DNA of 50,668 nucleotides from Endozoicomonas acroporae. Its GTDB lineage: Bacteria > Pseudomonadota > Gammaproteobacteria > Pseudomonadales > Endozoicomonadaceae. Under the pieces are notes generated by a model. The model was not told the origin of the DNA, made no database searches, and saw only the letters and a program-made list of their open reading frames with translations. Each line of letters opens with the position of its first letter. Position 1 is the stretch's first letter. The DNA is taken from the NCBI RefSeq assembly GCF_002864045.1, contig NZ_PJPV01000068.1:1-50668 (forward strand). Direction: 5' to 3'. The translations under genes and the position numbers were made by a program. Below are positions 1 to 8,652 of the stretch, piece after piece.

Positions 1-80
1 GCTATGTGACCGGAGTTGTAACGCCGCAGAGTGACTGTCCACTTAGTCAGAAAATATGATTTCATTTGGTTAACTACTTA
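1..80 (+). repeat. MITE-like palindromic element, copy 1 (cut by window edge)
   Basis: This is the right half of the 160-bp element seen complete at 36534-36697. It ends in the terminal sequence GGTTAACTACT followed by TA. The left half lies outside the window. It has the same orientation as the 36.5-kb copy. It ends 19 bp beyond the stop codon of the minus-strand GT83 gene, so it lies in that gene's 3' region. Confidence 0.85.
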
Positions 81-98
81 AAGCAGAGAGTTGTTTCA

Positions 99-1643
99 TC
101 ATATTCTGGCTCCGTTTACAGGCTGGATAGCGTTTGTTGTCCACAGACTTCGCTCTCGGCCTTCCACAATCAGCCTGAGTTGTTGCTGAACTCCGGGGGG
201 AAGACGACGATAATCTTTTGGTTTCAGAGCCAGATAAATGGGTTGTGAAGAAGGTTCGGTAACCGCTTTATTCAGTATTGCAAGAAGTGCCTCTTCGTCC
301 CTGATTTCTATAGCTTTGCCGCTGGAATAAAACTGTCCGGAGAAAGGTCGTTTCGGCCAGAAATAGAGGGCGGAGGATGAATAATCCGGTTGCTGCCTGT
401 ACACATCGAGGATGCCTGCGGCGGAGTTTTTGTGATCCTTGATGGTGATACAGATCACCAGGATCAATAGTGGCACCAGGCTGCCGGGCAAGGCTAGCCA
501 GTAACGGAGTTTCCGAGGATTTCCCACAGTCCGCTCAGCGGCGGATATCTTATTAACCATGTCGCCCAGGTAGTCGGCGATCAACAAAGCCAGAGCCGGA
601 ATACCCGGCAATACATATGTCCACAGGATATTACTGGCCATAGTGAAGAACAGCATCGGGCTTAACATCCAGCACCAGAGAAACAGCCGCCACTGCCGGG
701 TCTGGTTAGCAGCCTCTGTACACTGACTGGCATGACTATCCGTCATCTGTCGACTTTTCCACCAGGCCAGGGGTAATACAATATTCCAGGGCAGGGCGGC
801 TCCCAGCCAGAGCAGCCAGATCATGCCTTTGGGTTGAATATGGGCAGAGCCATAAAGGTCGCCCTCCCAGCCCCCTACCAGGAAACGGCGGAAATGTTCA
901 CCAACAATAAAGTAATCCAGAAAACCGGGGCTTGCCCGCTCTGCCAGAACGTACCAGGGAACGGTAATTGCCAGCATTAAACAAGTGCCTTTTATCCAGG
1001 GAAGCCTGGACCAGATAGTCAGCAACCGTTGTTCAGGCAGGCACCAGAGAAACACGGGTATTCCCGTTAAAATAAAGGTAATGGGACCTTTTGCCAGCAA
1101 GCCGATGGCCAGTCCCACAAAAAACAGGTAACCCCAGATAGCTGCACCGGGACGAAACCAGGACTGCCAGAATGACACCAGGGTCAGGGTGGTACCGGCT
1201 AACAGAACCGTATCGGTCATCACCGCACCAATGCTGATGGAAAAAACGACGGTGGTTGCCAGCACAGCTAACGCCATGGCTGCCCGGATACGGTCACCCT
1301 GGTCAGCGGCCAGTTTCCAGACCAGCGCCAGTACCAGCATCCCTGTCAGAAAGTGTGGAAAACGGGCGCTGAACTCACTGACACCGAAGAGTTTGAAACT
1401 GATGGCAGAAAGCCAGGTGTACAGGGGAGGCTTACCCCAGAACGGGACATTGTAGTCAAACTGGGGCGTAATCCAGTTGCCTGTTTCCGCCATAATACGG
1501 GCAATCTCACCGTACCGCGCTTCTGTGGTATCCATCAGCGGATAGAGACCGAGACTGATTAAGCGAACCGTCAGGGCAACCACAACCACCATTATGGATA
1601 ACTGCATCATACGTAATGCCAACGACTTCTGACTGTGCATCAT
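99..1643 (-). CDS. ArnT-like lipid-linked sugar glycosyltransferase (GT83/PMT_2), membrane
   Basis: 514-residue polytopic membrane protein. The N-terminus has one hydrophobic helix, then an acidic periplasmic loop with DTTEARYGEIARIM, the conserved Asp/Glu-containing motif of the ArnT/PMT_2 families. About ten more hydrophobic segments follow, then a soluble C-terminal domain of about 110 residues. The family transfers a sugar from an undecaprenyl-phosphate carrier to lipid A or another envelope acceptor at the periplasmic face. The start codon overlaps the stop of the upstream GT2 gene as ATGA, so the two are probably translationally coupled: the GT2 would make the lipid-linked donor that this enzyme uses. 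The real sugar and acceptor cannot be told from sequence. A mobile-element copy lies just past the stop. Confidence 0.85.
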   Translation of the reverse strand: MMHSQKSLALRMMQLSIMVVVVALTVRLISLGLYPLMDTTEARYGEIARIMAETGNWITPQFDYNVPFWGKPPLYTWLSAISFKLFGVSEFSARFPHFLTGMLVLALVWKLAADQGDRIRAAMALAVLATTVVFSISIGAVMTDTVLLAGTTLTLVSFWQSWFRPGAAIWGYLFFVGLAIGLLAKGPITFILTGIPVFLWCLPEQRLLTIWSRLPWIKGTCLMLAITVPWYVLAERASPGFLDYFIVGEHFRRFLVGGWEGDLYGSAHIQPKGMIWLLWLGAALPWNIVLPLAWWKSRQMTDSHASQCTEAANQTRQWRLFLWCWMLSPMLFFTMASNILWTYVLPGIPALALLIADYLGDMVNKISAAERTVGNPRKLRYWLALPGSLVPLLILVICITIKDHKNSAAGILDVYRQQPDYSSSALYFWPKRPFSGQFYSSGKAIEIRDEEALLAILNKAVTEPSSQPIYLALKPKDYRRLPPGVQQQLRLIVEGRERSLWTTNAIQPVNGARI

Positions 1644-2674
1644 GAAGCAACCCCAGTGAGACGACGATTTGCAGGTTTAATGGATTTTTTCATCACCAGG
1701 TAAAGGGGGCGTTGTTTGGTTTCAATAAAAATACGCCCGATATACTCCCCCAACAGGCCAATGGCCAGCAGCTGAACGCCGCCCAAAAACAGTGTTGCCA
1801 CCATCAGTGAAGCGTATCCCGGAGGTGCGATACCCAGGGTAAGCGCCTTGAACACAATCACCAGGGCATAAAGCACCGCCAGGGTGGCGGTAAGAAAACC
1901 ACCCCAGGACGCCAGCCTCAGGGGTTGAATGCTGAATGAGGTAATCCCTTCAAATGCCAGGCCAAGTAACTTAAGGTAGTTCCACTTGGTCTCTCCGGCT
2001 GCCCGGGGATCGCGATCAAAGAACAGTACTTTCTGCCGGAACCCCGGCCAGGAGAAAAGCCCTTTCATATACCGGGTCTTTTCCGGCAGTGCATTGATAT
2101 GATCAACCACACGGCGACTGAGCAGGCGAAAATCACCAACATTTTCCGGGATCGGTATATCTGAGAGGCGGTTTAGCAACCGATAGAAAACGTCTGCCGA
2201 CGTTTTTTTCAGCCAGCTTTCACCGTGGCGCTCACGACGGCGCATATTGATAATGTCGTAGCCTTTACGCCATATATCCACCATATCGGGAATCAGTTCC
2301 GGTGGATCCTGCAGGTCGCTGTCGATCAGGATCACTGCGCTGCCCCGGGCAGCTTCAATACCAGCGCTCATGGCGGCTTCCTTGCCAAAATTACGACTGA
2401 GCCTGATTAACACCTGCTCGCTGGTATTCTGGGATAACAGCTGGAGTTTGCGCCAGGTTTCATCACTACTGCCATCATCAATGTAGATAATTTCCGAACC
2501 GGTGGACATGGCATCCAGAACACAAGTCAGACGACGATGAAACTGCTCCACCACCGCCGCTTCATTGAACAAAGGTACTATTATAGATAACTCAACATCC
2601 GTTTTTGATTGTTGTTTTATAAGTTGATAGTCGTATTCCTCCGACTGGTAAGAGGACATTGCATAGAGGGACAT
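1640..2674 (-). CDS. GT2 glycosyltransferase, GtrB/ArnC-like (undecaprenyl-phosphate sugar transferase)
   Basis: 344 residues. A GT-A fold runs from about residue 28, with SIIVPLFNE, then IDDGSSDET, and the DSDLQDP metal-binding motif. Two C-terminal transmembrane helices (about 255-320) are typical of GtrB, DPM1-like and ArnC enzymes. These load a sugar from a nucleotide donor onto undecaprenyl phosphate on the cytoplasmic face. Two in-frame ATGs lie five codons apart (MSLYAM); the first gives the stated end. It is first in a two-gene minus-strand operon with the GT83 gene and is divergent from a response regulator. The GtrA-like flippase expected in such a three-part system lies at 4844-5269. 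Confidence 0.88.
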   Translation of the reverse strand: MSLYAMSSYQSEEYDYQLIKQQSKTDVELSIIVPLFNEAAVVEQFHRRLTCVLDAMSTGSEIIYIDDGSSDETWRKLQLLSQNTSEQVLIRLSRNFGKEAAMSAGIEAARGSAVILIDSDLQDPPELIPDMVDIWRKGYDIINMRRRERHGESWLKKTSADVFYRLLNRLSDIPIPENVGDFRLLSRRVVDHINALPEKTRYMKGLFSWPGFRQKVLFFDRDPRAAGETKWNYLKLLGLAFEGITSFSIQPLRLASWGGFLTATLAVLYALVIVFKALTLGIAPPGYASLMVATLFLGGVQLLAIGLLGEYIGRIFIETKQRPLYLVMKKSIKPANRRLTGVAS

Positions 2675-2725
2675 GAACGTACACCCTGAATTCTAATAGA
2701 TGGTCAGCATCTTAAGTGGCAGGAC

Positions 2726-2756
2726 GTGAAAAAAATGTCCGAGACATAAATTTCAC
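2726..2756. promoter_or_regulatory. Imperfect palindrome between divergent operons
   Basis: The arms GTGAAA...ATGTC and GACAT...TTTCAC face each other across CGA (11 of 14 positions pair), followed by a run of seven T. It lies in the 170-bp gap between the glycosyltransferase operon and the divergent response regulator. It could be an operator for the regulator or a terminator/attenuator hairpin. The sequence alone does not decide. Confidence 0.4.
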
Positions 2757-2846
2757 TTTTTTTATGATAATTTCCGCCTCGGTACACCCTTGGAATGAAT
2801 CAATCCATCCGAACATAAACCCATATGCGTTGAGAGGATACGCCCT

Positions 2847-3521
2847 ATGCGCTTACTACTGGTGGAAGATAGCCGTGATGTTGCCGGTATCCTCTTCGAC
2901 TACTTTGAAGCCCTTGATTACGAGCTTGATTATGCCGCCGATGGACGACAGGGTCTGACTTTAGGCCTGGAAAACAGTTATGACATCATCCTTCTGGATG
3001 TCATGCTGCCAGGCATGGGTGGCTTCGAAATCTGCGCCGCGCTGCGCCAGCAGGGCATCACCGCCCCCATTCTGATGCTGACCGCCCGTGATACCCGGGA
3101 AGATACCTTATGTGGCTTTGGACAGGGAGCAGACGACTACGTTATTAAACCCTTCGATCTGAATATCCTGCAGGCTCGGATTGAAGCACTGGTCCGCCGG
3201 GTTCACCCGGAACGTTTCCAGCAGACATTACGCTGTGGCTCACTGCAACTGGATATGCGCACACGGGAAGTGTTCCGCGAGGGACAGAGAATTATCCTCA
3301 ACCCCACCGGATTCCGCATTCTGGCCCTGTTGGCTGGTAAAGCCCCGGCTACGGTTACCCGGGAAGAGATAAGTTATAGCCTCTGGAAGGACAATCCTCC
3401 GGATGGTGATATCCTGCGCAACCATATCTATCAACTCCGGAGCCAGGTAGACAAGCCCTTCAATAAAGCACTGATTGTCACAGTACCCAAAACCGGTTAC
3501 CGGCTTGACTGCAATGAATAA
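2847..3521 (+). CDS. OmpR/PhoB-family response regulator
   Basis: 224 residues. The receiver domain (1-115) has the acidic pair at E7/D8, the phospho-acceptor D51 in LLDVMLPG, T79 and K101 (VIKPFD). The C-terminal winged-helix DNA-binding domain (about 128-222) ends in the usual TVPKTGYRL hairpin. It is followed by an overlapping sensor kinase gene and is divergent from the glycosyltransferase operon. This suggests control of envelope glycosylation, comparable to PmrA or ColR. That target assignment is inference from position only. Confidence 0.93.
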   Translation: MRLLLVEDSRDVAGILFDYFEALDYELDYAADGRQGLTLGLENSYDIILLDVMLPGMGGFEICAALRQQGITAPILMLTARDTREDTLCGFGQGADDYVIKPFDLNILQARIEALVRRVHPERFQQTLRCGSLQLDMRTREVFREGQRIILNPTGFRILALLAGKAPATVTREEISYSLWKDNPPDGDILRNHIYQLRSQVDKPFNKALIVTVPKTGYRLDCNE

Positions 3522-4818
3522 CACAGGGCGTAAAGGTATTGGTCAATACTCAAGGCGGTCTTTCCGGTTTCAGATCACTTCGGCATTTATCCTGATGGCT
3601 TCCGTGGTTGTGCTGATTCAAATGTTTCTTTTTGGCGTGGCTATCAAGGACTCTGAAGACGCCGTGATAGAACGCCGCCTGAGCTTATACCGGGATATCG
3701 CCCTGCGTGGCTTCCAATACCATATGGATAATAACGGAGTGTTATCCATAGATTCGCTGACCACAGCCTACAAAGGGCACGGTCATTTACCGGATCATTT
3801 GCGCGAGAACATTAATCAAGGGTGGCATGGAGTTCAGGAAATCTCCCTGAACAACGACTCGGAAGAATATATGGCGCTGACAGTTTATGAACCGTCGGTA
3901 GCCAGGGACGAGTTGATTTATATTATTGAAAATATCTCCCAGCTGGAAGCCAATGAACATCAGAGTGCACTGCAAGTCGGTGTATATTCCATCGCCGGTA
4001 TTATTCTTTTTGCCCTGACCTGCCTTTCCATGGTTTTTATTGTTCGGAGGCTGACGGCTCCCTTAATAAAACTCAGTCATCAGCTGCATCATGCTGAATC
4101 CGACGATTTATCATTACTGGATATTCCAAAGTACGCGCCGGAAGAAGTACGACAACTGGTCACCAACCTCAATCATTACCGACAACGTCTGAAGCACCTG
4201 ATTGAACGTGAAAGATCTTTTACCAGTTTCGCAAGCCATGAACTGAGGACACCACTGACGGTTATGCGTGGAGTCGCGACATTATTGACGATCTCTACCG
4301 AACCATCGTTTATTCAGCGACAGCAGCAGCGTCTGATCAAGGCCACAACAGACATGAATGACGTTGTAGAAACCCTGCTGGGTCTTATTCGTGACGCAGG
4401 ACAGGAACGCTCTGTCCCGACAAGCATTGGCAGGGATATTCTGGAGCAGGTGCTGGAAGATAACCGTCAGCTATTGACCAGCAAAGCGGTTGATGCCGGG
4501 GTTATTCTAATCAGCAACCCCATTGTCCGGGCACCAGAATCGGTTATACGGATCCTGCTTTCTAACCTGGTGCGTAATGCAATGGCCCATACGTCCCACG
4601 GCAGTGTCACGGTGGAGGTCAATGATCAATACCTCAGGGTCATTGATAGCGGAAGTGGTCTGAACACACAATCACAGACCCATGAAGGATATGGTATCGG
4701 ACTGCTGATCGTTAATGACATATGTCGTAAATATGGCTGGACATTTTCACTGACCGGTAACAACGGGCAACCGGGCTGTACCGCATCGGTACAGTTCAAT
4801 CCCGGTCCTGACCAATAG
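3514..4818 (+). CDS. Sensor histidine kinase
   Basis: The start chosen is the ATG at 3514, which overlaps the regulator's last codons and gives 434 residues; an earlier in-frame start at 3475 would lie deep inside the regulator. TM1 is about residues 20-43, the periplasmic sensor about 44-153, TM2 about 154-177, then a HAMP-like linker. HisKA carries the phospho-acceptor H242 in FASHELRTPL, and HATPase_c has DSGSG and GYGIGL boxes. The sensor domain has an acidic stretch including ELxxxxENxxQLEANE. The metal-sensing kinases PmrB and ColS use acidic ExxE motifs, but whether that applies here is not shown. Confidence 0.92.
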   Translation: MNNTGRKGIGQYSRRSFRFQITSAFILMASVVVLIQMFLFGVAIKDSEDAVIERRLSLYRDIALRGFQYHMDNNGVLSIDSLTTAYKGHGHLPDHLRENINQGWHGVQEISLNNDSEEYMALTVYEPSVARDELIYIIENISQLEANEHQSALQVGVYSIAGIILFALTCLSMVFIVRRLTAPLIKLSHQLHHAESDDLSLLDIPKYAPEEVRQLVTNLNHYRQRLKHLIERERSFTSFASHELRTPLTVMRGVATLLTISTEPSFIQRQQQRLIKATTDMNDVVETLLGLIRDAGQERSVPTSIGRDILEQVLEDNRQLLTSKAVDAGVILISNPIVRAPESVIRILLSNLVRNAMAHTSHGSVTVEVNDQYLRVIDSGSGLNTQSQTHEGYGIGLLIVNDICRKYGWTFSLTGNNGQPGCTASVQFNPGPDQ

Positions 4819-4822
4819 CCTC

Positions 4823-4842
4823 GAAATGCTACAAGGCATTTC
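4823..4842. terminator. Candidate bidirectional terminator hairpin
   Basis: Perfect 7-bp inverted repeat GAAATGC/GCATTTC with a 6-nt loop, filling the 25-bp gap between the stop codons of the convergent kinase and GtrA-like genes. There is no strong T-run on either side, so termination is inferred from position and symmetry. Confidence 0.5.
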
Positions 4843-4843
4843 C

Positions 4844-5269
4844 TCAGGTTTTCATAAAAATAAACCGCCGGGTTAACAGGTAGTTGAAAATAAGACCCAC
4901 ACTAATACCCAGAGCCTGAGCCAGCAGCGGCCAGTACGACAGCGGCGTAAAGTGGATCAACAGCCAGAATGTACCTACATTGGGCAGAAAACCTGCTCCC
5001 GACAGCACCATATAACTGAACCACTGCCTTATAAGGGATAAAACAGTCTGGCCTGTCAGGGTTTGCCCGTAGGTAAACACCCGGTTGCAGAGCCAATTAC
5101 AGCTTGCCGCTCCCCAGAAAGCAATAATCCGGGCATCCATCACCTCCATACCCGCTTTCATCAGGATCATTAACAACAGGCTGTCCACTACAAACCCTGA
5201 TCCTCCCACTAGACAGAAACGCAGGAAATAACGCTGATGCTCCTGCCCTCGGCTGATAAATATCTGCAT
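4844..5269 (-). CDS. GtrA-like membrane protein (putative lipid-linked sugar flippase)
   Basis: 141 residues with four predicted transmembrane helices. Family-typical features are FLRFCLVGGSGFVVD near the N-terminus, the N-R-x-F-T-Y element (NRVFTYG) after helix 2, and a C-terminal FNYLLTRRFIF. GtrA proteins are thought to flip undecaprenyl-phosphate-linked sugars to the periplasm. With the GT2 (GtrB-like) and GT83 genes at 99-2674 this would complete a flippase/loader/transferase set, although the gene is separated from them by the two-component system. It is convergent with the kinase. Confidence 0.85.
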   Translation of the reverse strand: MQIFISRGQEHQRYFLRFCLVGGSGFVVDSLLLMILMKAGMEVMDARIIAFWGAASCNWLCNRVFTYGQTLTGQTVLSLIRQWFSYMVLSGAGFLPNVGTFWLLIHFTPLSYWPLLAQALGISVGLIFNYLLTRRFIFMKT

Positions 5270-5289
5270 ATAAAAAAACGCAACAATTA

Positions 5290-5589
5290 ATGGCTTCAGG
5301 CTCCGTACCCTACATGAACCTGTGTGAAAGAAACGTCTTCGGACGCAATTTTCACATTACTCACGTCCACTGCGGTCTGATCATCACCCGCCATGTGAGT
5401 CAGTCACCCAACGATAAAAAAGAAGTTACCCCTACACTAAACCAGCTAAAAATTCTGGAGCCGGTACTTGGTAAAGCCAAAGGACTTCTGGGAGACACAG
5501 GCTACTTCAGCGCATCGAATGTTTTGGCTGTGGATAAAGCGGGTGTGACACCCTATATTGCTGTCAAAAGAGATGTCCACAACCAATGA
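5290..5589 (+). pseudogene. Transposase fragment (DDE type, IS1182/IS4-like)
   Basis: A 99-residue open frame whose second half, GLLGDTGYFSASNV followed by GVTPYIAVKRDVHNQ, resembles the segment around the second catalytic Asp of IS1182/IS4-like transposases. The N-terminal domain and the C-terminal Glu region are missing, and the frame ends at a TGA just where the family normally continues. An 8-bp inverted repeat (GCAGCCTG/CAGGCTGC, 5650-5680) follows. No intact element ends were found. I read this as a decayed insertion sequence. Confidence 0.6.
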
Positions 5590-5744
5590 CTGGCTTCAGA
5601 AGGCTTGTGGAGACTTCTGAGGCCAGACTGGTCAAAAATCACATTATGAGCAGCCTGTGACCGTCAGTCCGGCAGGCTGCTAGTGCAGAAAGGCGCTAAT
5701 ACCACACAGCTATCAGGAACCCGGTGACGAGGCGCAGGCGTCTT

Positions 5745-7208
5745 CTACGGTGTAGTTTTCATTGGCTTGAGCGCAGCCGTCTTCTTTTCTTCCGGTTTAA
5801 CGGCAGTAATCGTATTAATGTGCATCCCTTTTAATACATTCAACGCCTGATTCAGCTGATAATCCTCGGCCAATAGCTCCGCTACCTCTTTCTCTGCCTT
5901 ACTGGCCCTGGCTTTCTTACTGTTGGATACATCATCTTTATTGCCATTGCTAAGATGTCGTTGCAAATCGGCTTCCTTATACTGCTGAGGGGCATCAATC
6001 GGGGTTACTTTGGCACGCTGGACCAAAATATCCGGCTTAATCCCTTCGGCCTGGATGGATCGGCCATTGGGCGTATAATACAAGGCAGTGGTCAGTTTTA
6101 ATCCCTTGGCTGCATCAACACTCAACGGTAAAACGGTTTGTACCGACCCCTTGCCAAAAGACTCGGTTCCCATCAGCACAGCACGCTTATGATCCTGCAG
6201 GGCACCGGCAACAATTTCGGAGGCTGAGGCTGAACCGCCATTGATTAACACCACCAACGGGACGCCCTCTGACGGGTCATCAACCGATGCGCTAAACCTC
6301 AACTCAGAGTTTGGAATACGACCTTTGGTGTAAACAATCAACCCTTCGCTGATAAAGGCATCGGTAACGCCAACCGCAGCCTGCAGCACACCACCCGGAT
6401 TGTTACGCAGGTCAAGAACCAGCCCGTTAAGTTTGCTGTCTTTCTGTGCTTGTTTGAGTTCTTTCAAGGTATCCACCAGCTCATGGCCGGTATCCGCCTG
6501 GAACTGACTGACACGAATATAACCATAACCCGGCTCAAGATGCCTGGCCCTGACACTCTGGACTCGGATAACCGCCCGCTCCAGGGCAATCTCAAGGGGC
6601 TTCTCCACACCCTCACGGACAATCGTCAGCTTGATCGGGGTGCCTGCCTTACCGCGCATCTTATCCACCGACTCTCCCAGGCTCATTCCCTTAACCGATA
6701 CATCATCCAACTTGATGATCAGATCCCCTGCCTGAATGCCGGCCTTGGAGGCAGGAGTGTCATCAATGGGGCTCACCACCTTGATAAAGCCATCTTCCAT
6801 GCCCACTTCAATACCCAGGCCACCAAATTCTCCGGAGGTATTTTCTTCCAGCTCCTTGAAGTCATCCGGTTTCAGATAAGCAGAATGAGGATCAAGCCCG
6901 CTGAGCATTCCCTGAATGGCATTTTCCAGCAACGTCCTGTCATCGACTTCCTCAACATAGGCTTTTTTGATGCGTTCCATGACTTCGGTGAAGGCCCGAA
7001 GTTCATCAAGAGGCAGCTTTCCTTTTGGCTGCTCACCGTGCCCGGTGTCCTGAGCTACTGGAGACTGGCTGTTGATTTCAGCGGCAGGCGCCTTTGGGGT
7101 CTGTTCTTCCTGAACAGCCGTATCAGCCCAGCCATTGAATGCCAGTCCGGTAGCCAGCACCAGGGCCGATGCCTTGATAAGCCGGTGGAGGTTAAAAATC
7201 AAATTCAT
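5745..7208 (-). CDS. ctpA: Carboxy-terminal processing protease, S41 family (CtpA)
   Basis: 487 residues. There is an N-terminal signal peptide (about 1-28, cleavage near GWA-DT) and a Gln/Ala-rich linker. A PDZ domain (about 128-210) starts at FGGLGIEVGMEDG. The S41 catalytic core carries the nucleophile Ser in NGGSASASE and the general-base Lys in GTESFGKGSVQ. CtpA proteases trim envelope proteins and peptidoglycan hydrolases in the periplasm. It is followed by no other gene on its strand and preceded by envC with a 120-bp gap. The envC-ctpA order is widely conserved in Gammaproteobacteria. A Lys/Ala-rich C-terminal tail extends beyond the usual core. Confidence 0.93.
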   Translation of the reverse strand: MNLIFNLHRLIKASALVLATGLAFNGWADTAVQEEQTPKAPAAEINSQSPVAQDTGHGEQPKGKLPLDELRAFTEVMERIKKAYVEEVDDRTLLENAIQGMLSGLDPHSAYLKPDDFKELEENTSGEFGGLGIEVGMEDGFIKVVSPIDDTPASKAGIQAGDLIIKLDDVSVKGMSLGESVDKMRGKAGTPIKLTIVREGVEKPLEIALERAVIRVQSVRARHLEPGYGYIRVSQFQADTGHELVDTLKELKQAQKDSKLNGLVLDLRNNPGGVLQAAVGVTDAFISEGLIVYTKGRIPNSELRFSASVDDPSEGVPLVVLINGGSASASEIVAGALQDHKRAVLMGTESFGKGSVQTVLPLSVDAAKGLKLTTALYYTPNGRSIQAEGIKPDILVQRAKVTPIDAPQQYKEADLQRHLSNGNKDDVSNSKKARASKAEKEVAELLAEDYQLNQALNVLKGMHINTITAVKPEEKKTAALKPMKTTP

Positions 7209-7330
7209 GAATGCTCCCGAGCATTATTTAATTCAGTGAAGTATAGAAATTACTTATCGGTATCACCGTTTGAAACTACACTGAGTTCGGGATACTCTCC
7301 GACAGTGGTACATGGTTTGGATTCCCTTCC

Positions 7331-8494
7331 TCACTTACGGCCAAGCCATAAAGATGGGTCTTGGGGTTTGCCCTTCAGGCGCACTTCAAAATAAACGCCC
7401 TCAGTCTGCTGCCCTCCACTCTGACCACTCAACGCCAGTGGCTCACCCGCCAGCACCGTATCACCTTCCTGCCTGAGAAGGGTGTCATTGTGAGCATACA
7501 GCGTCAGGAAATTATCGCCATGGTCAACGATCACCAACAGGCCGTAACTGCTCAGCCAGTCGGCAAAGATAACCCGGCCATCATGAACGGCATTAACCGT
7601 TGTTCCGGAGGTTGCGGCAATGAACATGCCCTGCCAGCGCATGCGTGTTTCCGGATTCTGATCGTTGAACTTAAACAACACACGCCCTTTTACCGGCCAT
7701 AACAGCTTGCCTTTACGACTGTTGAAAGACTCACTGTTACCGAGCTGCCGACTGATAATACTGGCCAGCACCTTATCCAGCTTCTCTCGCTCCTGTTCCA
7801 GTTGTTTAAGTGCTTTTCCTCCCTTTTGATAACGACTCGCCAACTCACTCAACCGCTGTTTACGTTCAGACTGCTGTTTGACCAGGGACTGCTTTTTCTG
7901 GTCAATCACGGCTTTTTCCTGATTCAGTCGGGTGAGGAGGGTTTGCTGGTCATGTTCCACAGATTTCAGTTCCGCAAGGGTTTTCTCATACTCACGGATG
8001 GACTGAAGTTGTGCCTTTTGAAAGTAATCAAGATAAACCAGTTGTCGGGAAACAGTGTCCGGATCTTCCTGGTTCAGCAATAGCTTGATGCGGCTGTCAC
8101 CCAGACTCTTATAAAGCGATTGCAGACTCCGGGCAACCTGAACCTTCTGTTGTTCACTCTTTGCCGTCAGTCGCTGCTGACGGCTCTGGAGCTTTTTTAT
8201 TTCGCCCTGCCCCTCCTTAAGGCGAGCTTCCAGCGTGATGATATCGGTGTTCAGTTGTTGAATGGCCTTGTCGTTCTTCTGCACCTGTTTCTGGGCAGAA
8301 GTTCGTGCCGCATTGAGGGATTCCAACAGCTCTTTCGTATGTTGGATATCACTTTCAATGGCTTTGATTTCTGCCTCGGTTGCCACCTGTTCATTACTGA
8401 TACCCAACTGAGGAATGATTGAGCAGGCAGCAAACAACAGTGCTGTGAACATTTTTTTATATCTGCCCGGGAGCAGCGAATTGAAAAGCATCAT
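7331..8494 (-). CDS. envC: EnvC-like murein hydrolase activator
   Basis: 387 residues: signal sequence (about 1-33), long coiled coil (about 36-250), and a C-terminal LytM/M23 domain (about 265-387). The metal-binding residues of active M23 peptidases are largely replaced: the HxxxD site reads MRWQGMF and the last HxH site reads VYFEVR, while LYAH is kept. This is the degenerate state typical of EnvC, which activates amidases AmiA/B at the division site instead of cutting peptidoglycan itself. The first ATG is used; an internal ATG 14 codons later would also keep the signal peptide. In relatives gpmI often precedes envC; here its place is taken by a mobile-element remnant and a pseudogene. 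Confidence 0.9.
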   Translation of the reverse strand: MMLFNSLLPGRYKKMFTALLFAACSIIPQLGISNEQVATEAEIKAIESDIQHTKELLESLNAARTSAQKQVQKNDKAIQQLNTDIITLEARLKEGQGEIKKLQSRQQRLTAKSEQQKVQVARSLQSLYKSLGDSRIKLLLNQEDPDTVSRQLVYLDYFQKAQLQSIREYEKTLAELKSVEHDQQTLLTRLNQEKAVIDQKKQSLVKQQSERKQRLSELASRYQKGGKALKQLEQEREKLDKVLASIISRQLGNSESFNSRKGKLLWPVKGRVLFKFNDQNPETRMRWQGMFIAATSGTTVNAVHDGRVIFADWLSSYGLLVIVDHGDNFLTLYAHNDTLLRQEGDTVLAGEPLALSGQSGGQQTEGVYFEVRLKGKPQDPSLWLGRK

Positions 8495-8525
8495 GGGAGG
8501 TGTCTTTGGCTATTGGCGAAAATTC

Positions 8526-8566
8526 TAAGTAGTCAGAAAATACGATTTCATTTGGTTAACTACTTA
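8526..8566 (+). repeat. MITE-like element, collapsed 41-bp derivative (copy 2)
   Basis: Begins with TA-AGTAGT (the left tip of the family) and continues directly into the last 32 bp of the right end (CAGAAAATACG...AACTACT-TA). Nearly everything between is missing. The left tip and the right-end junction share AGT, so a microhomology deletion explains it. It lies 32 bp upstream of the envC start and could affect its promoter. Confidence 0.75.
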
Positions 8567-8609
8567 TCAGTATGCCTGCAATTAAAGACCAGATATAGAC
8601 AGGGAAAGG

Positions 8610-8639
8610 GTGACACTCATTTGAATGAATGAGTGTCAC
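8610..8639. terminator. Perfect 12-bp inverted repeat hairpin
   Basis: GTGACACTCATT and AATGAGTGTCAC are exact complements around a 6-nt loop. It lies just downstream, on the minus strand, of the EF-G-like pseudogene stop at 8653. Likely that gene's old terminator; no long T-run follows. Confidence 0.6.
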
Positions 8640-8652
8640 GGACGTTTACTGT

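Noticed and set aside
6450..7394. Long plus-strand reading frame (314 codons)
   Set aside because: Antisense to ctpA, with no recognisable domains.
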